Origin: Pelomonas parva
Lineage (GTDB): Bacteria; Pseudomonadota; Gammaproteobacteria; Burkholderiales; Burkholderiaceae_C
NCBI RefSeq assembly: GCF_043555835.1
Contig: NZ_JBIGHV010000013.1
Location: 62,001 to 126,000 of the forward strand
DNA length: 64,000 nt
Direction of reading: 5' to 3'
Shown: piece by piece, positions 46,115 through 54,776 of the stretch
How the letters are laid out: every line of letters begins with the position of its first letter
Numbering within the stretch: position 1 is the stretch's first letter
Notes under the pieces: generated by a model
Database searches by the model: none
What the model was told of the DNA's origin: nothing
Seen by the model: only the letters and a program-made list of their open reading frames with translations
Position numbers and translations under genes: made by a program

Positions 46115-49100
46115 TCATCTCTTCGGCCTAGGCGCCAGGTCCAACCGAAGACCCGCGATCTGGCGTTGGTTTTCAATATCACCATTGGCCAGCCGCTCCA
46201 GGAGCCGGCGCGGATCAGGCTGACCCAAGACCAATCGGTACCAGCTCGCCTCTTCCTGGAGCCGCTCCCAGGTTGTCTCTTCCCGCGAGAACGGCACGTT
46301 GATGGCGAGCGCCTTGATCGGTTGTCCAGCGCCAAAATGCCAATACGGCGCTAGCATGCTCGCATGGGCGTCCTTCCGCCGCCCTGCTTCGCCCAACAGC
46401 AGGTGCCAGGGACCTTCGCGCCCAAGCCGCACCTGCGAGCCGTCCTTCCAGACCGGAAGTTCCAACTTTGCGATGTTTGTTCGCACGCCCAGGCTAAGGT
46501 ACCGATCGATCCGTCCTTCGCGCTGCTCCAGTGCCAGTGGTGACACAGGAAGGTTCCAGTGGGCGAGCCGCCGGCAGTACCGATGCATGTCCAGCCCTTC
46601 CTGTCCAGTGGAGGTCGTGGTCAGCACGAAGGGCGGAAACGGCGAGTTGAAGGCGGCCAGCAAGGGGCTGCCATGCGGGCCCGCACCAGACATTGCCCTG
46701 GTTGGCTTCGCGTCTTCGTCGGGAAAGCTGTCATGTTCACCTAAGGATCGCGCGAACATGGCCACGCCGTACGACGACCTCGAAGCTGGCTGCTCCTTCG
46801 ACGACGGCCTGGGCCGGACAACGTGCAGGCCCCCAGCTGTGCTCAAGGCTACCTCTACGCTTTCCGCGAGCGACATCGCTACCTTGCTCGGGTTCTTCTC
46901 GGAACTGTCGCGGGCAAGAAGAAAGAGGTACTCGTCGAGCACGCTCTGCAGGTCGTTCACCAAGCAGAACCGCAGTACCTTCTGCCAATAATCCGCCTTC
47001 GAGCGACCAAAGGAAGCCTCGACGATGGCCACGGCGGCTGGTCGCTGGAACAGGCGAACGATGCTGCTTCCAATACGGAGCGCTGCAGACAGCCATGCGC
47101 CGCGAGCGGGTTTCCTGCCCAGTCCAGGGACGGCGCGCCGCAAGGCCCGGTAGGCGCAGGTGCCCGGAGCGGCAGCCGCCATCATCGCAAGCTCACTTGC
47201 AACACCGGGGGTCACGCTGGCTGAATCCTGGCGGCCTACCGCTGCCATGAGGTCGCTAGCAGCCTGCAGGGTCGATCGCGCCCGGCCTGAAGGCGGCGGA
47301 TAGTCTGCCCCGGCATTCAGGGCCACGGCGGTCTCCACGGACTTGGCGCCTTTCGCGGCAGGCGACACCTTCAGCAGCTTCGCGTCCAGCAGTTGCCGGC
47401 GCACGCGCGCTACCATTTCTGCCGTATCCAGCGGATGGCCTGCCCCGCGCATGGCCACGAACGGATCGCTGTGGCCGGCGAATCGCCAAAGCGGGGCGGC
47501 CAGGACGTAGGTGGACCGCACAGTCTCTTCCACTCCAGTGCGCTTGCTGATTCGCGAGAACTTCAGGTCCTTCTTCTTCCCGCTGGGACGCAGTTCGGCA
47601 TGCAGGTTCAAGGCGGTCGCAATGGCTGGCGGAGCTGCCGACCATGAGGTGAACACTAGGGTCTTGGACGGACCAACGCCTGGAATCCGATCTGGGTCAC
47701 AGATGTAGGGGACGGTCGGCGCAAGCCACAAGCGGTGGTCCTGCGCATCACGGCCCATTGCCCCGATCAGGGCGCGCAGCCGAGGATGCCCAATGTCGCC
47801 GAGCGAGCTGTTGCGCTCCAGTTGCCCGACCGTCAGGGCCGACGGCGCCCGCAGCCGCCTGGGCCCTTTTTTCAACAGCTCGCGAATGTCGCGGCCCGCC
47901 GCGTACTTGTCGCCGAGGGCGCTGAGCAGGTACGGCGTGGACTTCCACAGCTCGAAAAACTCAGCGAACCGATGCCGCCGATCCTTGGTAGAAGGACTGG
48001 CCGCCTTGAGCAAGGCGATCGCTTGCCGGAGCGCCGCGAGGTCGTTCTTGTCAAGAGCCGCGTTGACGACGACCCGTTCCACGTGCGCGTCATGAGGCCG
48101 CTCAGTCCTGGCCATGAACAAGCGCAGCAGCTTCTCGAGCTTTCCAGCCGCAGCGGCCACGCGCTCCCTGCTGACCTTTTCATCCTGCAAGGACTGCTCC
48201 ATCTCCTTCAGAGCGGCTCTGACACGCGCCGCTCTTCCGGATACACCGTGATTGAGGAACCCTACAAGGTCCATGAAGCCCTTGTGCGGCTCAGGCTCGC
48301 CGCTTGGAGCATCCGCCTGATACGGCGTCGCGGAAAGAACGAGCAGTGGACGCTCCAGCATGTAGGCAACCTGAGGCGTCGGCACGCCGGCCATCAGGTC
48401 TGAGGAAAACCGCTGGATCTCGTCTACGACGACGATCGCCGGATCAAGCTTCTCCAATGCGCATCTCGCCAAAGCCGCGCGCAGGCCACCGACGATCAGC
48501 CGCCTGTGTTTCTCACGGTATGTTCGGTCCGAGAGCGCCTGAACGATGTTCTCGGGGAGGTGCCTCTCGAAATCGTCGTACAGGGAAGGCGGTATGGCCG
48601 TTTTGAAGTGGCCATCGAAGGTGACGTCCTTGGCTCGCCCCTGGAACATCTTCCTGACTCGCGGCTGCGCCATCAGCGCCCGATGCTTGCGCCACAACAG
48701 GCGATACAGCAGCGCCCGCTCATGGGCCGACCCGAAATGGTCACCCCGCAAGTCTTTGATCGGCGTCAGGCCGATCAGCTCGCCTTGCACGACATGACCG
48801 TGCACCCGCATTGCCAGCAGGCTCAACGAACCCTGGGCCGCAGGCACGACCGCCCCAGTCGCCAGCTTGCGAAGGTTCTGGCCGACGATATGGCTGCTCG
48901 ATGCGAGGTAGAGGACGTTTCGCGGCTTCCCGGCTGTCGCGAGCGCGATGACGCCCTGCGCCACCTTTGTCTTGCCCAACCCAACCTCGTCTGCGACGAG
49001 GAAACGCCGTTGCCCTTCAACAAACATACGCTGATGCGCGTAGTCGATGGTCCGACGTTGGAACTCGAGCAGGTTTGGGTCAAGAAGGGCGCGGCCTGCG

Positions 49101-49132
49101 GACGTCACAGCGATGCCTTGATGAGGTTCCAC
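46115..49132 (-). CDS. SNF2/DEAD-like superfamily 2 helicase, 1005 aa
   Basis: DNA-dependent ATPase/translocase. Motif I is VADEVGLGKTKVAQGVI, motif II VVVDEIQRF, motif III LLVLSATPYQ, motif IV region TLVFTSWSAAPP, and motifs V-VI TTTSTGQEGLDMHRYCRRL and LALEQREGRIDR. A long insert (about 560-780) separates the two RecA-like halves. The DEIQ box and QxxGRxxR place it among SNF2-like helicases common in defence islands (DISARM and related). GTG start at 49132 overlaps the end of the PLD gene by 28 bases. Last gene of the six-gene run. Confidence 0.88.
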   Translation of the reverse strand: MEPHQGIAVTSAGRALLDPNLLEFQRRTIDYAHQRMFVEGQRRFLVADEVGLGKTKVAQGVIALATAGKPRNVLYLASSSHIVGQNLRKLATGAVVPAAQGSLSLLAMRVHGHVVQGELIGLTPIKDLRGDHFGSAHERALLYRLLWRKHRALMAQPRVRKMFQGRAKDVTFDGHFKTAIPPSLYDDFERHLPENIVQALSDRTYREKHRRLIVGGLRAALARCALEKLDPAIVVVDEIQRFSSDLMAGVPTPQVAYMLERPLLVLSATPYQADAPSGEPEPHKGFMDLVGFLNHGVSGRAARVRAALKEMEQSLQDEKVSRERVAAAAGKLEKLLRLFMARTERPHDAHVERVVVNAALDKNDLAALRQAIALLKAASPSTKDRRHRFAEFFELWKSTPYLLSALGDKYAAGRDIRELLKKGPRRLRAPSALTVGQLERNSSLGDIGHPRLRALIGAMGRDAQDHRLWLAPTVPYICDPDRIPGVGPSKTLVFTSWSAAPPAIATALNLHAELRPSGKKKDLKFSRISKRTGVEETVRSTYVLAAPLWRFAGHSDPFVAMRGAGHPLDTAEMVARVRRQLLDAKLLKVSPAAKGAKSVETAVALNAGADYPPPSGRARSTLQAASDLMAAVGRQDSASVTPGVASELAMMAAAAPGTCAYRALRRAVPGLGRKPARGAWLSAALRIGSSIVRLFQRPAAVAIVEASFGRSKADYWQKVLRFCLVNDLQSVLDEYLFLLARDSSEKNPSKVAMSLAESVEVALSTAGGLHVVRPRPSSKEQPASRSSYGVAMFARSLGEHDSFPDEDAKPTRAMSGAGPHGSPLLAAFNSPFPPFVLTTTSTGQEGLDMHRYCRRLAHWNLPVSPLALEQREGRIDRYLSLGVRTNIAKLELPVWKDGSQVRLGREGPWHLLLGEAGRRKDAHASMLAPYWHFGAGQPIKALAINVPFSREETTWERLQEEASWYRLVLGQPDPRRLLERLANGDIENQRQIAGLRLDLAPRPKR

Positions 49133-50949
49133 ATCCCAACCAGACTCTCGAATTCAGGGGCGTCCTCGACTCCGGAAAGCAAGCTGTCGATCATCTGGAT
49201 CTCGTTCTTCGCATCGGCGCCATGAACGCGCAGCAGCACTTTCTCCAGGATGGGAAGGATGGCGTCGTCGCCGGCCTTTGCCTTCGTAGAGTTCGCGGGC
49301 GGAGTCTTCGCGGCGGACTTGCGTAACCCGCCTCTCACGCCAAAGTGCCACAGCAGTTCCTCGTACAGCCGCGGCTTGGCTGCGCGTGACAAGCTGGCTC
49401 GCGCGTGCTCGCGGCACCAGTCGATATCGCCCTCCAGCTTCATGGCGAGCACCACCTCCAGAGGTCGGTCTCTGGCGGTCTGGATCGTTAGGACCACAAA
49501 GGGGACCAGTTCGGCCCCCGCCTCGACGGCTATGGAGGCGGCAAGTTCGCTCCGGTGGACCACCATCGGGCAGTCGTCAGTCGCTTGACCGAAAGGGCGC
49601 ATCGACACCGCTGCTTCAGCAGGCCACGACCCGCGGTCAGGCGGAAATTTGGCGACGACCTGCAGCATCCTCGGCGGACCCTTGGTAATCGTCCCGACGC
49701 AGGTTGCACCAGCCAGGCAAAGTTGCACTTCCTGCATCCACTCAGGGTCTTGCGGCCCTGCTTCGATCGCCTCCAGGGTTAAGGGATCAAGCAGGTCACG
49801 GAATGCGAGCTCGTCGTCCTCCGCCGGCTTCGGGTCGGCCGGCGGTTCCATGAGGGCTGGCACCGAGAAAGCCTTGGCCCGGGCAAGACCTGTCACGGCG
49901 ACTTCGACGTTGCGCGTCCAACCGGCTGTGGTCGCATTGGCACTTGTGACCACAATGCGCGTGCCATTCTTCTTCGAAGTCGACATGTAGATCTTCGCGT
50001 GCAGGCCAACTAGGCGACCCTGTGCAACGCCCGTCTCCTGCGCTTGCGGAGCATCTGGCTCGCGCCCCTCACCCGCGAAAGCGTGCGACGGGATCGCTCC
50101 CTCGGTAAGCTGGAACACCTGGTACCTTTCAAAGGCCGAAAGCGGAATGTCGACCGGTCGAGTGACAAGCCATCGCTTCGCGGTCGCGGCGCCTGCCTGT
50201 CCTGCAAGCTCGTCCAGTAGTCCCGGACTGACGAACGGCGAGATGACCAGCAAGTTGTCGCCCGTGAGCATCGCCTTCACATTGGAAGCGTTGGGGCTGC
50301 CGGGTTCGAAGAGCCGGACATCAAGACCATCGATGCCACGCAATGGCTGAAACTTCACCGTCTCAAGCTTCTTTGCGATCCGCTTGCAGTTCTCGACGGC
50401 TGGATGGCTGCTGTCGTTGATGTACCTCGCCAAGCCGCCAACGGCCTCCGCCAAGCCCGCGATGGCAACTCCGCCCGCCATCTCATCGAGCACGACGATC
50501 GAGTCCCAGGAGTTGTCAGTGGTCAGGTTGCGCGTGGTGACGACAACCCGGCACAGCTGGCGAGATGGGTCGTCATGCGCCGTGAACTCCGCGACAAGCA
50601 ACTTGGGGTGGAAGGAGCCTCCCCTCACGGAACACGGAACGACAGCGCCGCCAACAAGCTTGAGCAGCTCGCGCGACGACGCCAAGCGGCCTGGAATCGA
50701 GATCCGGTCGCCTTGAATAAGCAGGGTCATTCGCTCGCCGAGTTCGAAGACCCTAGCGATGCCGACCGGCGTGGCTACCCCCTTAGCGTCAAGTCCGGCA
50801 GCGAAGAGAGGAATGGTGATGAGGGTCTCCGCATCGAGGCTGTAGGCGGTTGCCAAGGCCTGCTCAAGCCGATAGCCGGGCGGCGGCAATAGCGCGCGGC
50901 GCAGCGTCGACCGCGCATACGGATCGAGTGGGCCTGTGCGGCTAGCCAT
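49105..50949 (-). CDS. phospholipase D-fold nuclease-like protein, 614 aa
   Basis: Two half-sites of a PLD-like active centre: SFHPKLLVAEF followed by VVVTTRNLTTDNSWDS, and VGLHAKIYMSTSKKNGTRIV followed by VTSANATTAGW. These are HxK plus (T/S)xN pairs without the usual Asp, as in PLD-fold nucleases of restriction and defence loci rather than lipid-cleaving enzymes. The start MASRTGPLDP at 50949 overlaps the end of the DUF6361-like gene by eight bases. The frame is open earlier, but those residues are the shadow of the upstream gene. Co-occurrence with the helicase suggests a nuclease-helicase pair. Confidence 0.85.
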   Translation of the reverse strand: MASRTGPLDPYARSTLRRALLPPPGYRLEQALATAYSLDAETLITIPLFAAGLDAKGVATPVGIARVFELGERMTLLIQGDRISIPGRLASSRELLKLVGGAVVPCSVRGGSFHPKLLVAEFTAHDDPSRQLCRVVVTTRNLTTDNSWDSIVVLDEMAGGVAIAGLAEAVGGLARYINDSSHPAVENCKRIAKKLETVKFQPLRGIDGLDVRLFEPGSPNASNVKAMLTGDNLLVISPFVSPGLLDELAGQAGAATAKRWLVTRPVDIPLSAFERYQVFQLTEGAIPSHAFAGEGREPDAPQAQETGVAQGRLVGLHAKIYMSTSKKNGTRIVVTSANATTAGWTRNVEVAVTGLARAKAFSVPALMEPPADPKPAEDDELAFRDLLDPLTLEAIEAGPQDPEWMQEVQLCLAGATCVGTITKGPPRMLQVVAKFPPDRGSWPAEAAVSMRPFGQATDDCPMVVHRSELAASIAVEAGAELVPFVVLTIQTARDRPLEVVLAMKLEGDIDWCREHARASLSRAAKPRLYEELLWHFGVRGGLRKSAAKTPPANSTKAKAGDDAILPILEKVLLRVHGADAKNEIQMIDSLLSGVEDAPEFESLVGMWNLIKASL

Positions 50950-52174
50950 GCGGGTTCTCCGCGTCGAACATGAAGGTCTTGACGCAGGCCTTCCAACGGA
51001 AGTCCCATCGGTTGGCCATCTCCGGCGTTCCGGACCAGGTCGCCAGGTGAGTTGCATGGGCCAGCTTCGGCGCCGGATTTACGCTGTTCTCCCTCTTCCT
51101 GACCAAATCGGCCCAGTCCCGGGACGTCAGGTCCCTCTTGCCGTCCACGAGCCTCCTCGCGCAGTCGGCAAGAAACCGTCGCGCGCTTCGGTCGCCCAGG
51201 GGCTCCCACGTTTCCTCTTTCGTCCACGGACCCAAGTCGGAAAGCTCCGCGACAACAGCCTTTTGCCAGTCGCCCAGCAGCGTGTCCAGCTTCTCCTGCA
51301 TCGCGTCCAGCTGCCCGGCCTTCTTCTGCCATGCCGCTTCTGCGGAGTCTGCCTCCAGCTTTCGAGCCTGGCCGACAAGTGCGCAGTTGTAGGCCAATTG
51401 CGCGGTCCAGCACACCATGCTGATGGCCTTGGCTCGCTGCAGGTCGTCTCTGGCGCGAGCGTGGCCAGTCATAGCAACGTCCCAGGGATAGGCGGCCCTC
51501 GAGACAACTCGGCCGGCCTTCACCTGAGACGCCAGCGCTGCAAGCGCTGGCTCCTCGGCCAGCGCAAGCCATCGATCCAGCAAGTAGTCGACCTCCGCTT
51601 TGGTGCAATGAATGTTGGGACTCTTGGAATCCTTTCGCTTCCAAAAATCGCCGGCGAGCTTCACGACCTTGGGGTCCCAGCGAACGCGCGCCTCCGATAG
51701 CGGGCTGCCATCCTCGTCAGCCCGCCACGAGAAGCGGAAGGCTTCCCATCCGTTCTCCACTGTCACGTCGCGCCGGTCCCCGACCACTGACGTGAGGAGC
51801 TTCCACTCCCCGATAGCCGTCCAGTACAGACGTACGAAGTCACGCTCGCGCTTTCGCCGCCCAATGACGCCCTTCTCGCTGCGGTTCGCAAGGTCGATCG
51901 CCGTGTTCAACGCAGCCTGGCTTCCCACAAGCCCCTCAAGCGTCACGCCCCGCTTGCTCAGCAGGGCCGGTGCCAGGATGACATAACGAAGGCGCGTGTA
52001 CTGAGTGGATGTTCCCGGAAACAGGGTGTCCGCCATGCGATCCCGCACGCTGGCACCAATGCGCAGCGGATCAACCCCCTCGCCTTCCGCCTGCTGGCTC
52101 AGAAAGTCGCGAATCTGCCGCGATTCATCCTCATCGAAATCCAGCCATTCCCAACGGCTCGCCGCTGTCGTCAT
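50942..52174 (-). CDS. DUF6361-like protein, 410 aa
   Basis: Recognised by its opening pattern WEWLDFDEDESRQIRDFLSQ and the segment RIGASVRDRMADTLFPGTSTQYTRLRYVILAP, which recall DUF6361 proteins found beside helicases and PLD nucleases; the assignment is from memory. Mostly helical and soluble, with no catalytic motif evident. GAGAGGA precedes the ATG. It overlaps the PLD gene by eight bases and is separated by 95 bases from the ABC ATPase gene upstream. Possibly a specificity or adaptor subunit. Confidence 0.72.
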   Translation of the reverse strand: MTTAASRWEWLDFDEDESRQIRDFLSQQAEGEGVDPLRIGASVRDRMADTLFPGTSTQYTRLRYVILAPALLSKRGVTLEGLVGSQAALNTAIDLANRSEKGVIGRRKRERDFVRLYWTAIGEWKLLTSVVGDRRDVTVENGWEAFRFSWRADEDGSPLSEARVRWDPKVVKLAGDFWKRKDSKSPNIHCTKAEVDYLLDRWLALAEEPALAALASQVKAGRVVSRAAYPWDVAMTGHARARDDLQRAKAISMVCWTAQLAYNCALVGQARKLEADSAEAAWQKKAGQLDAMQEKLDTLLGDWQKAVVAELSDLGPWTKEETWEPLGDRSARRFLADCARRLVDGKRDLTSRDWADLVRKRENSVNPAPKLAHATHLATWSGTPEMANRWDFRWKACVKTFMFDAENPHG

Positions 52175-52269
52175 GCGGCGAAGTCCTCTCGTCTCTTGAG
52201 CATCTCGTCTCTCCCTTCTTTTCGGCTATTGGGCGACGCGCAAGGCACGGATACCGGCGCGCTTCATGG

Positions 52270-54300
52270 CTACATTGCTGACCGCCGCTTCCAGTCGCGA
52301 GGTATCAGCCCCTTGCCCGACGCTTTGGTCCAGCGCTCCTTTGTGGCCGACACATAGCGCGGGTCCGACGGGAAGTAGGCATGCTCTAGCAGAAGCACTT
52401 GTAGGCCGCTGCGCGCCTGAACCTCCTTGAAAAGGAAGTCGATGTGCTGTCGCATGGCCACATAGTCCTCGTCGTCGGAAATGGAGATCTCGTCCGGCCG
52501 ATCTTCAGCCATGTCGGGCTCGACCTCGGCGACATCCTCATCTCCTTCGTCTTCAACCTCATTGGCGCCTATGCCCTGATTTGGGAAATAGGGACGACTT
52601 AGCTGGTCGAGGACGATGACGCCAGGTACCGGCCTGCGCTCTTTCTCGAAGTGCCTTTGCAGGCCAAAGGCCAGCGCGACATGGACTGCCAGCCAGTTTT
52701 GGTCCGAACCTAGATCAGCCATCGAGAGCACCGCGCCTTCAGGGCCGTCCTCTATGATTGAAACTGCGGGCTCTCGGGCCGAGAAGACGAGCTCCGCATC
52801 GACACAAGGCTCAACCTTGGGAAGTTTCGAGAACACTTCGGACGCGTACTGCGAAACGGCGGCTTCTGCACGGCGCATGCGGATTCGCCGGTTGTCGGCG
52901 TCAACCTTTGCTTCGAGGTCGGCGATCTCGTCCCGCTGCTTAGTCAGGTCTTTGGCAGGCTTCAGAAGCTGGTCTTCGACGGTTTCAAGGAAATAGGTCG
53001 CCTTGCCACGAAAGAAGGACTGCAGCTGTGCAAGGTCGGCATATTGCTTGGCCTCGGCAATTTGGTTCAACGTAGACGCAACCGCGGCATCAAGTTCCCT
53101 GAGGAGACCACTGAGCTCCTCAACTCGCTTGTTCAGCTGGGCCGCTGCGTCACCGATCTGCGGCCGAAGGCGTCCAACTGCGCTGGTCTCTGAGCGAATT
53201 GTCTGAAGCGATCGCCTCATCGCCACCGCGACTTCCGCGCCGGAGGCAGTCTCGGATTCGCACACTGGGCATTTTGTGGGTACGTCCAGCAGGTGAAGAT
53301 GCTCGGCAATGCGGAGCTTTTGGTGCTGGGTAGTGACCGCGGTCTCATAGTCCAGCGACTCCTGCTCCGTTACAGCCAGCGCTCGAAGCTTGCGCTTCGT
53401 CTGACCCAGCTCCTTTAGAGTGGCTTGGCGGCGCTCCTGCAACCCGTCCAGTTGGTCGGCGCCCGGGTACTGCAGCGGACGAGCCGCCGGCGATGCTGCC
53501 CTACGCACCATGCCGACGAGGAAGGCCTCATCGGCTCCCTCAGGTGGGCTCTCCACCAGCCCTAGCTGCTGCGCTTCGCCAAGCAATACCCGAGACCGCT
53601 GCTTTAGCACGCTGTCCTTTGCGACGCGGGCCTCCTCACGAGCGACGTCAATCTCCAGGGCTCTGCGCGCTTGTCGAAGACGTCTCTCGGCAGCCGCGGT
53701 CGACCCGGTGACCACGCCAAGGAAGTAGGGCATCGTCGAGATGATGGGGGGAGCCCTGAGACTGCTGTCAAGGCCGTGCAGCAGGACCGTCTCGCTATCG
53801 ATGACCTCCTTGGTGACGAACACGTACGGCGCGAACTGGCGGATCGATGGTCGGTCCGGCGAGTCTTTTCCGGGCTGCTCGGATTCGGCCATGGGCATGG
53901 CCTCGATCCCGAACGCCTCGCCCAACCGGGCCTTGCTGACCGCCACGAGTCCCCGGCCTTCGAACTCACCAACGGAGCGGGGAATCTTCAGGTTCCTCCC
54001 CGTGGTCACGTACATGTAGGAATTGGGCTCTTTGCCGACCAGCGGGACTTGGCGGCACGAGATCATCTCGTCCGCGCCTCTCACCCACTTGACTCCAACA
54101 GCCACGCATCGGCGCCGCACATACACCGGCAGCTGGCACTTGGATGAGCCAAGACAATAGTCCAACGCCTTGATGACAGCCGACTTTCCCGTGCCCGATG
54201 CGCCGGTGATGATGTTCACGCGATCAGCGTCCAGTTCGATGATGCGGAACGCGTCCTCCTCACCAATGAAGAAGACGCTCGCGATGTTCCATCGCTTCAT
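52270..54300 (-). CDS. DUF3732-type ABC ATPase of an ABC-three-component system
   Basis: 676 residues. Walker A GASGTGKS at 33-40 follows an N-terminal strand VFFIGEEDAFRIIELDADRVNIIT. Long coiled-coil halves flank a zinc-hook-like CPVCESETASG. The C-terminal half has LSMADLGSDQNWLAVHVALAFGLQ and the distinctive Walker B region PGVIVLDQLSRPYFPNQG, then LQVLLLEHAYFPSDPRYVSA. This wording is typical of DUF3732, the ATPase of ABC-3C systems. The start overlaps the middle-component stop (ATGA). By family knowledge it acts as an SMC-like sensor in anti-phage or plasmid conflict; the trigger is unknown. Confidence 0.85.
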   Translation of the reverse strand: MKRWNIASVFFIGEEDAFRIIELDADRVNIITGASGTGKSAVIKALDYCLGSSKCQLPVYVRRRCVAVGVKWVRGADEMISCRQVPLVGKEPNSYMYVTTGRNLKIPRSVGEFEGRGLVAVSKARLGEAFGIEAMPMAESEQPGKDSPDRPSIRQFAPYVFVTKEVIDSETVLLHGLDSSLRAPPIISTMPYFLGVVTGSTAAAERRLRQARRALEIDVAREEARVAKDSVLKQRSRVLLGEAQQLGLVESPPEGADEAFLVGMVRRAASPAARPLQYPGADQLDGLQERRQATLKELGQTKRKLRALAVTEQESLDYETAVTTQHQKLRIAEHLHLLDVPTKCPVCESETASGAEVAVAMRRSLQTIRSETSAVGRLRPQIGDAAAQLNKRVEELSGLLRELDAAVASTLNQIAEAKQYADLAQLQSFFRGKATYFLETVEDQLLKPAKDLTKQRDEIADLEAKVDADNRRIRMRRAEAAVSQYASEVFSKLPKVEPCVDAELVFSAREPAVSIIEDGPEGAVLSMADLGSDQNWLAVHVALAFGLQRHFEKERRPVPGVIVLDQLSRPYFPNQGIGANEVEDEGDEDVAEVEPDMAEDRPDEISISDDEDYVAMRQHIDFLFKEVQARSGLQVLLLEHAYFPSDPRYVSATKERWTKASGKGLIPRDWKRRSAM

Positions 54301-54776
54301 ACAGAAACTCCCAATGCTTCCAGGACAGCCCTGGGCGACCCCATGTCGGCCATCCAGATTCCTAGCAGGCGGGCCCTTTTCAAGGCGGCGCCAGCCACGC
54401 CGTTCGTGACCGCTGCCGGTAGCGCCTTCCGGGTGCTCTCAACGCCGCCGTCGGGCGTGAGCTTGAAGATGCCGGCGATGCAGCCAAAGCGGATGGCGGC
54501 AGTCGTGATTTCAAGGGTTGAGTTGACCTTCTTGGCCAGATCGACTGACACCTTCGGGTTTCGGCCCATCCACAGCGTGAACCCGGTCTCCCGGTTGCAG
54601 CCATCAAAGGTCGGCGCCAAGTCCTCCGAGACCGCGAGAGGCACGACCAAGTACACCAACGCCGCTGCCGGGGAGAGTCCGGGCCGAGCCCCCTGATAGG
54701 CTGAACAAAATTGTGCGAACACTGCGCCGCAGAATGCCGGATTGGTCTCGGCGAAGACGTCACGCGCGGCAATCAT
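54297..54776 (-). CDS. ABC-three-component system middle component, 159 aa
   Basis: Small helical protein between the effector and ATPase genes, overlapping each by four bases. It reads RDVFAETNPAFCGAVFAQFC, LSPAAALVYLVVPLAVSEDL and later AAAIRFG/AALKRARLLGIWMADMG-type helices. These match the general look of ABC-3C middle components: a short protein with a hydrophobic LxxPL segment and a C-terminal RAxxxGxW stretch. Position is the main evidence. Confidence 0.78.
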   Translation of the reverse strand: MIAARDVFAETNPAFCGAVFAQFCSAYQGARPGLSPAAALVYLVVPLAVSEDLAPTFDGCNRETGFTLWMGRNPKVSVDLAKKVNSTLEITTAAIRFGCIAGIFKLTPDGGVESTRKALPAAVTNGVAGAALKRARLLGIWMADMGSPRAVLEALGVSV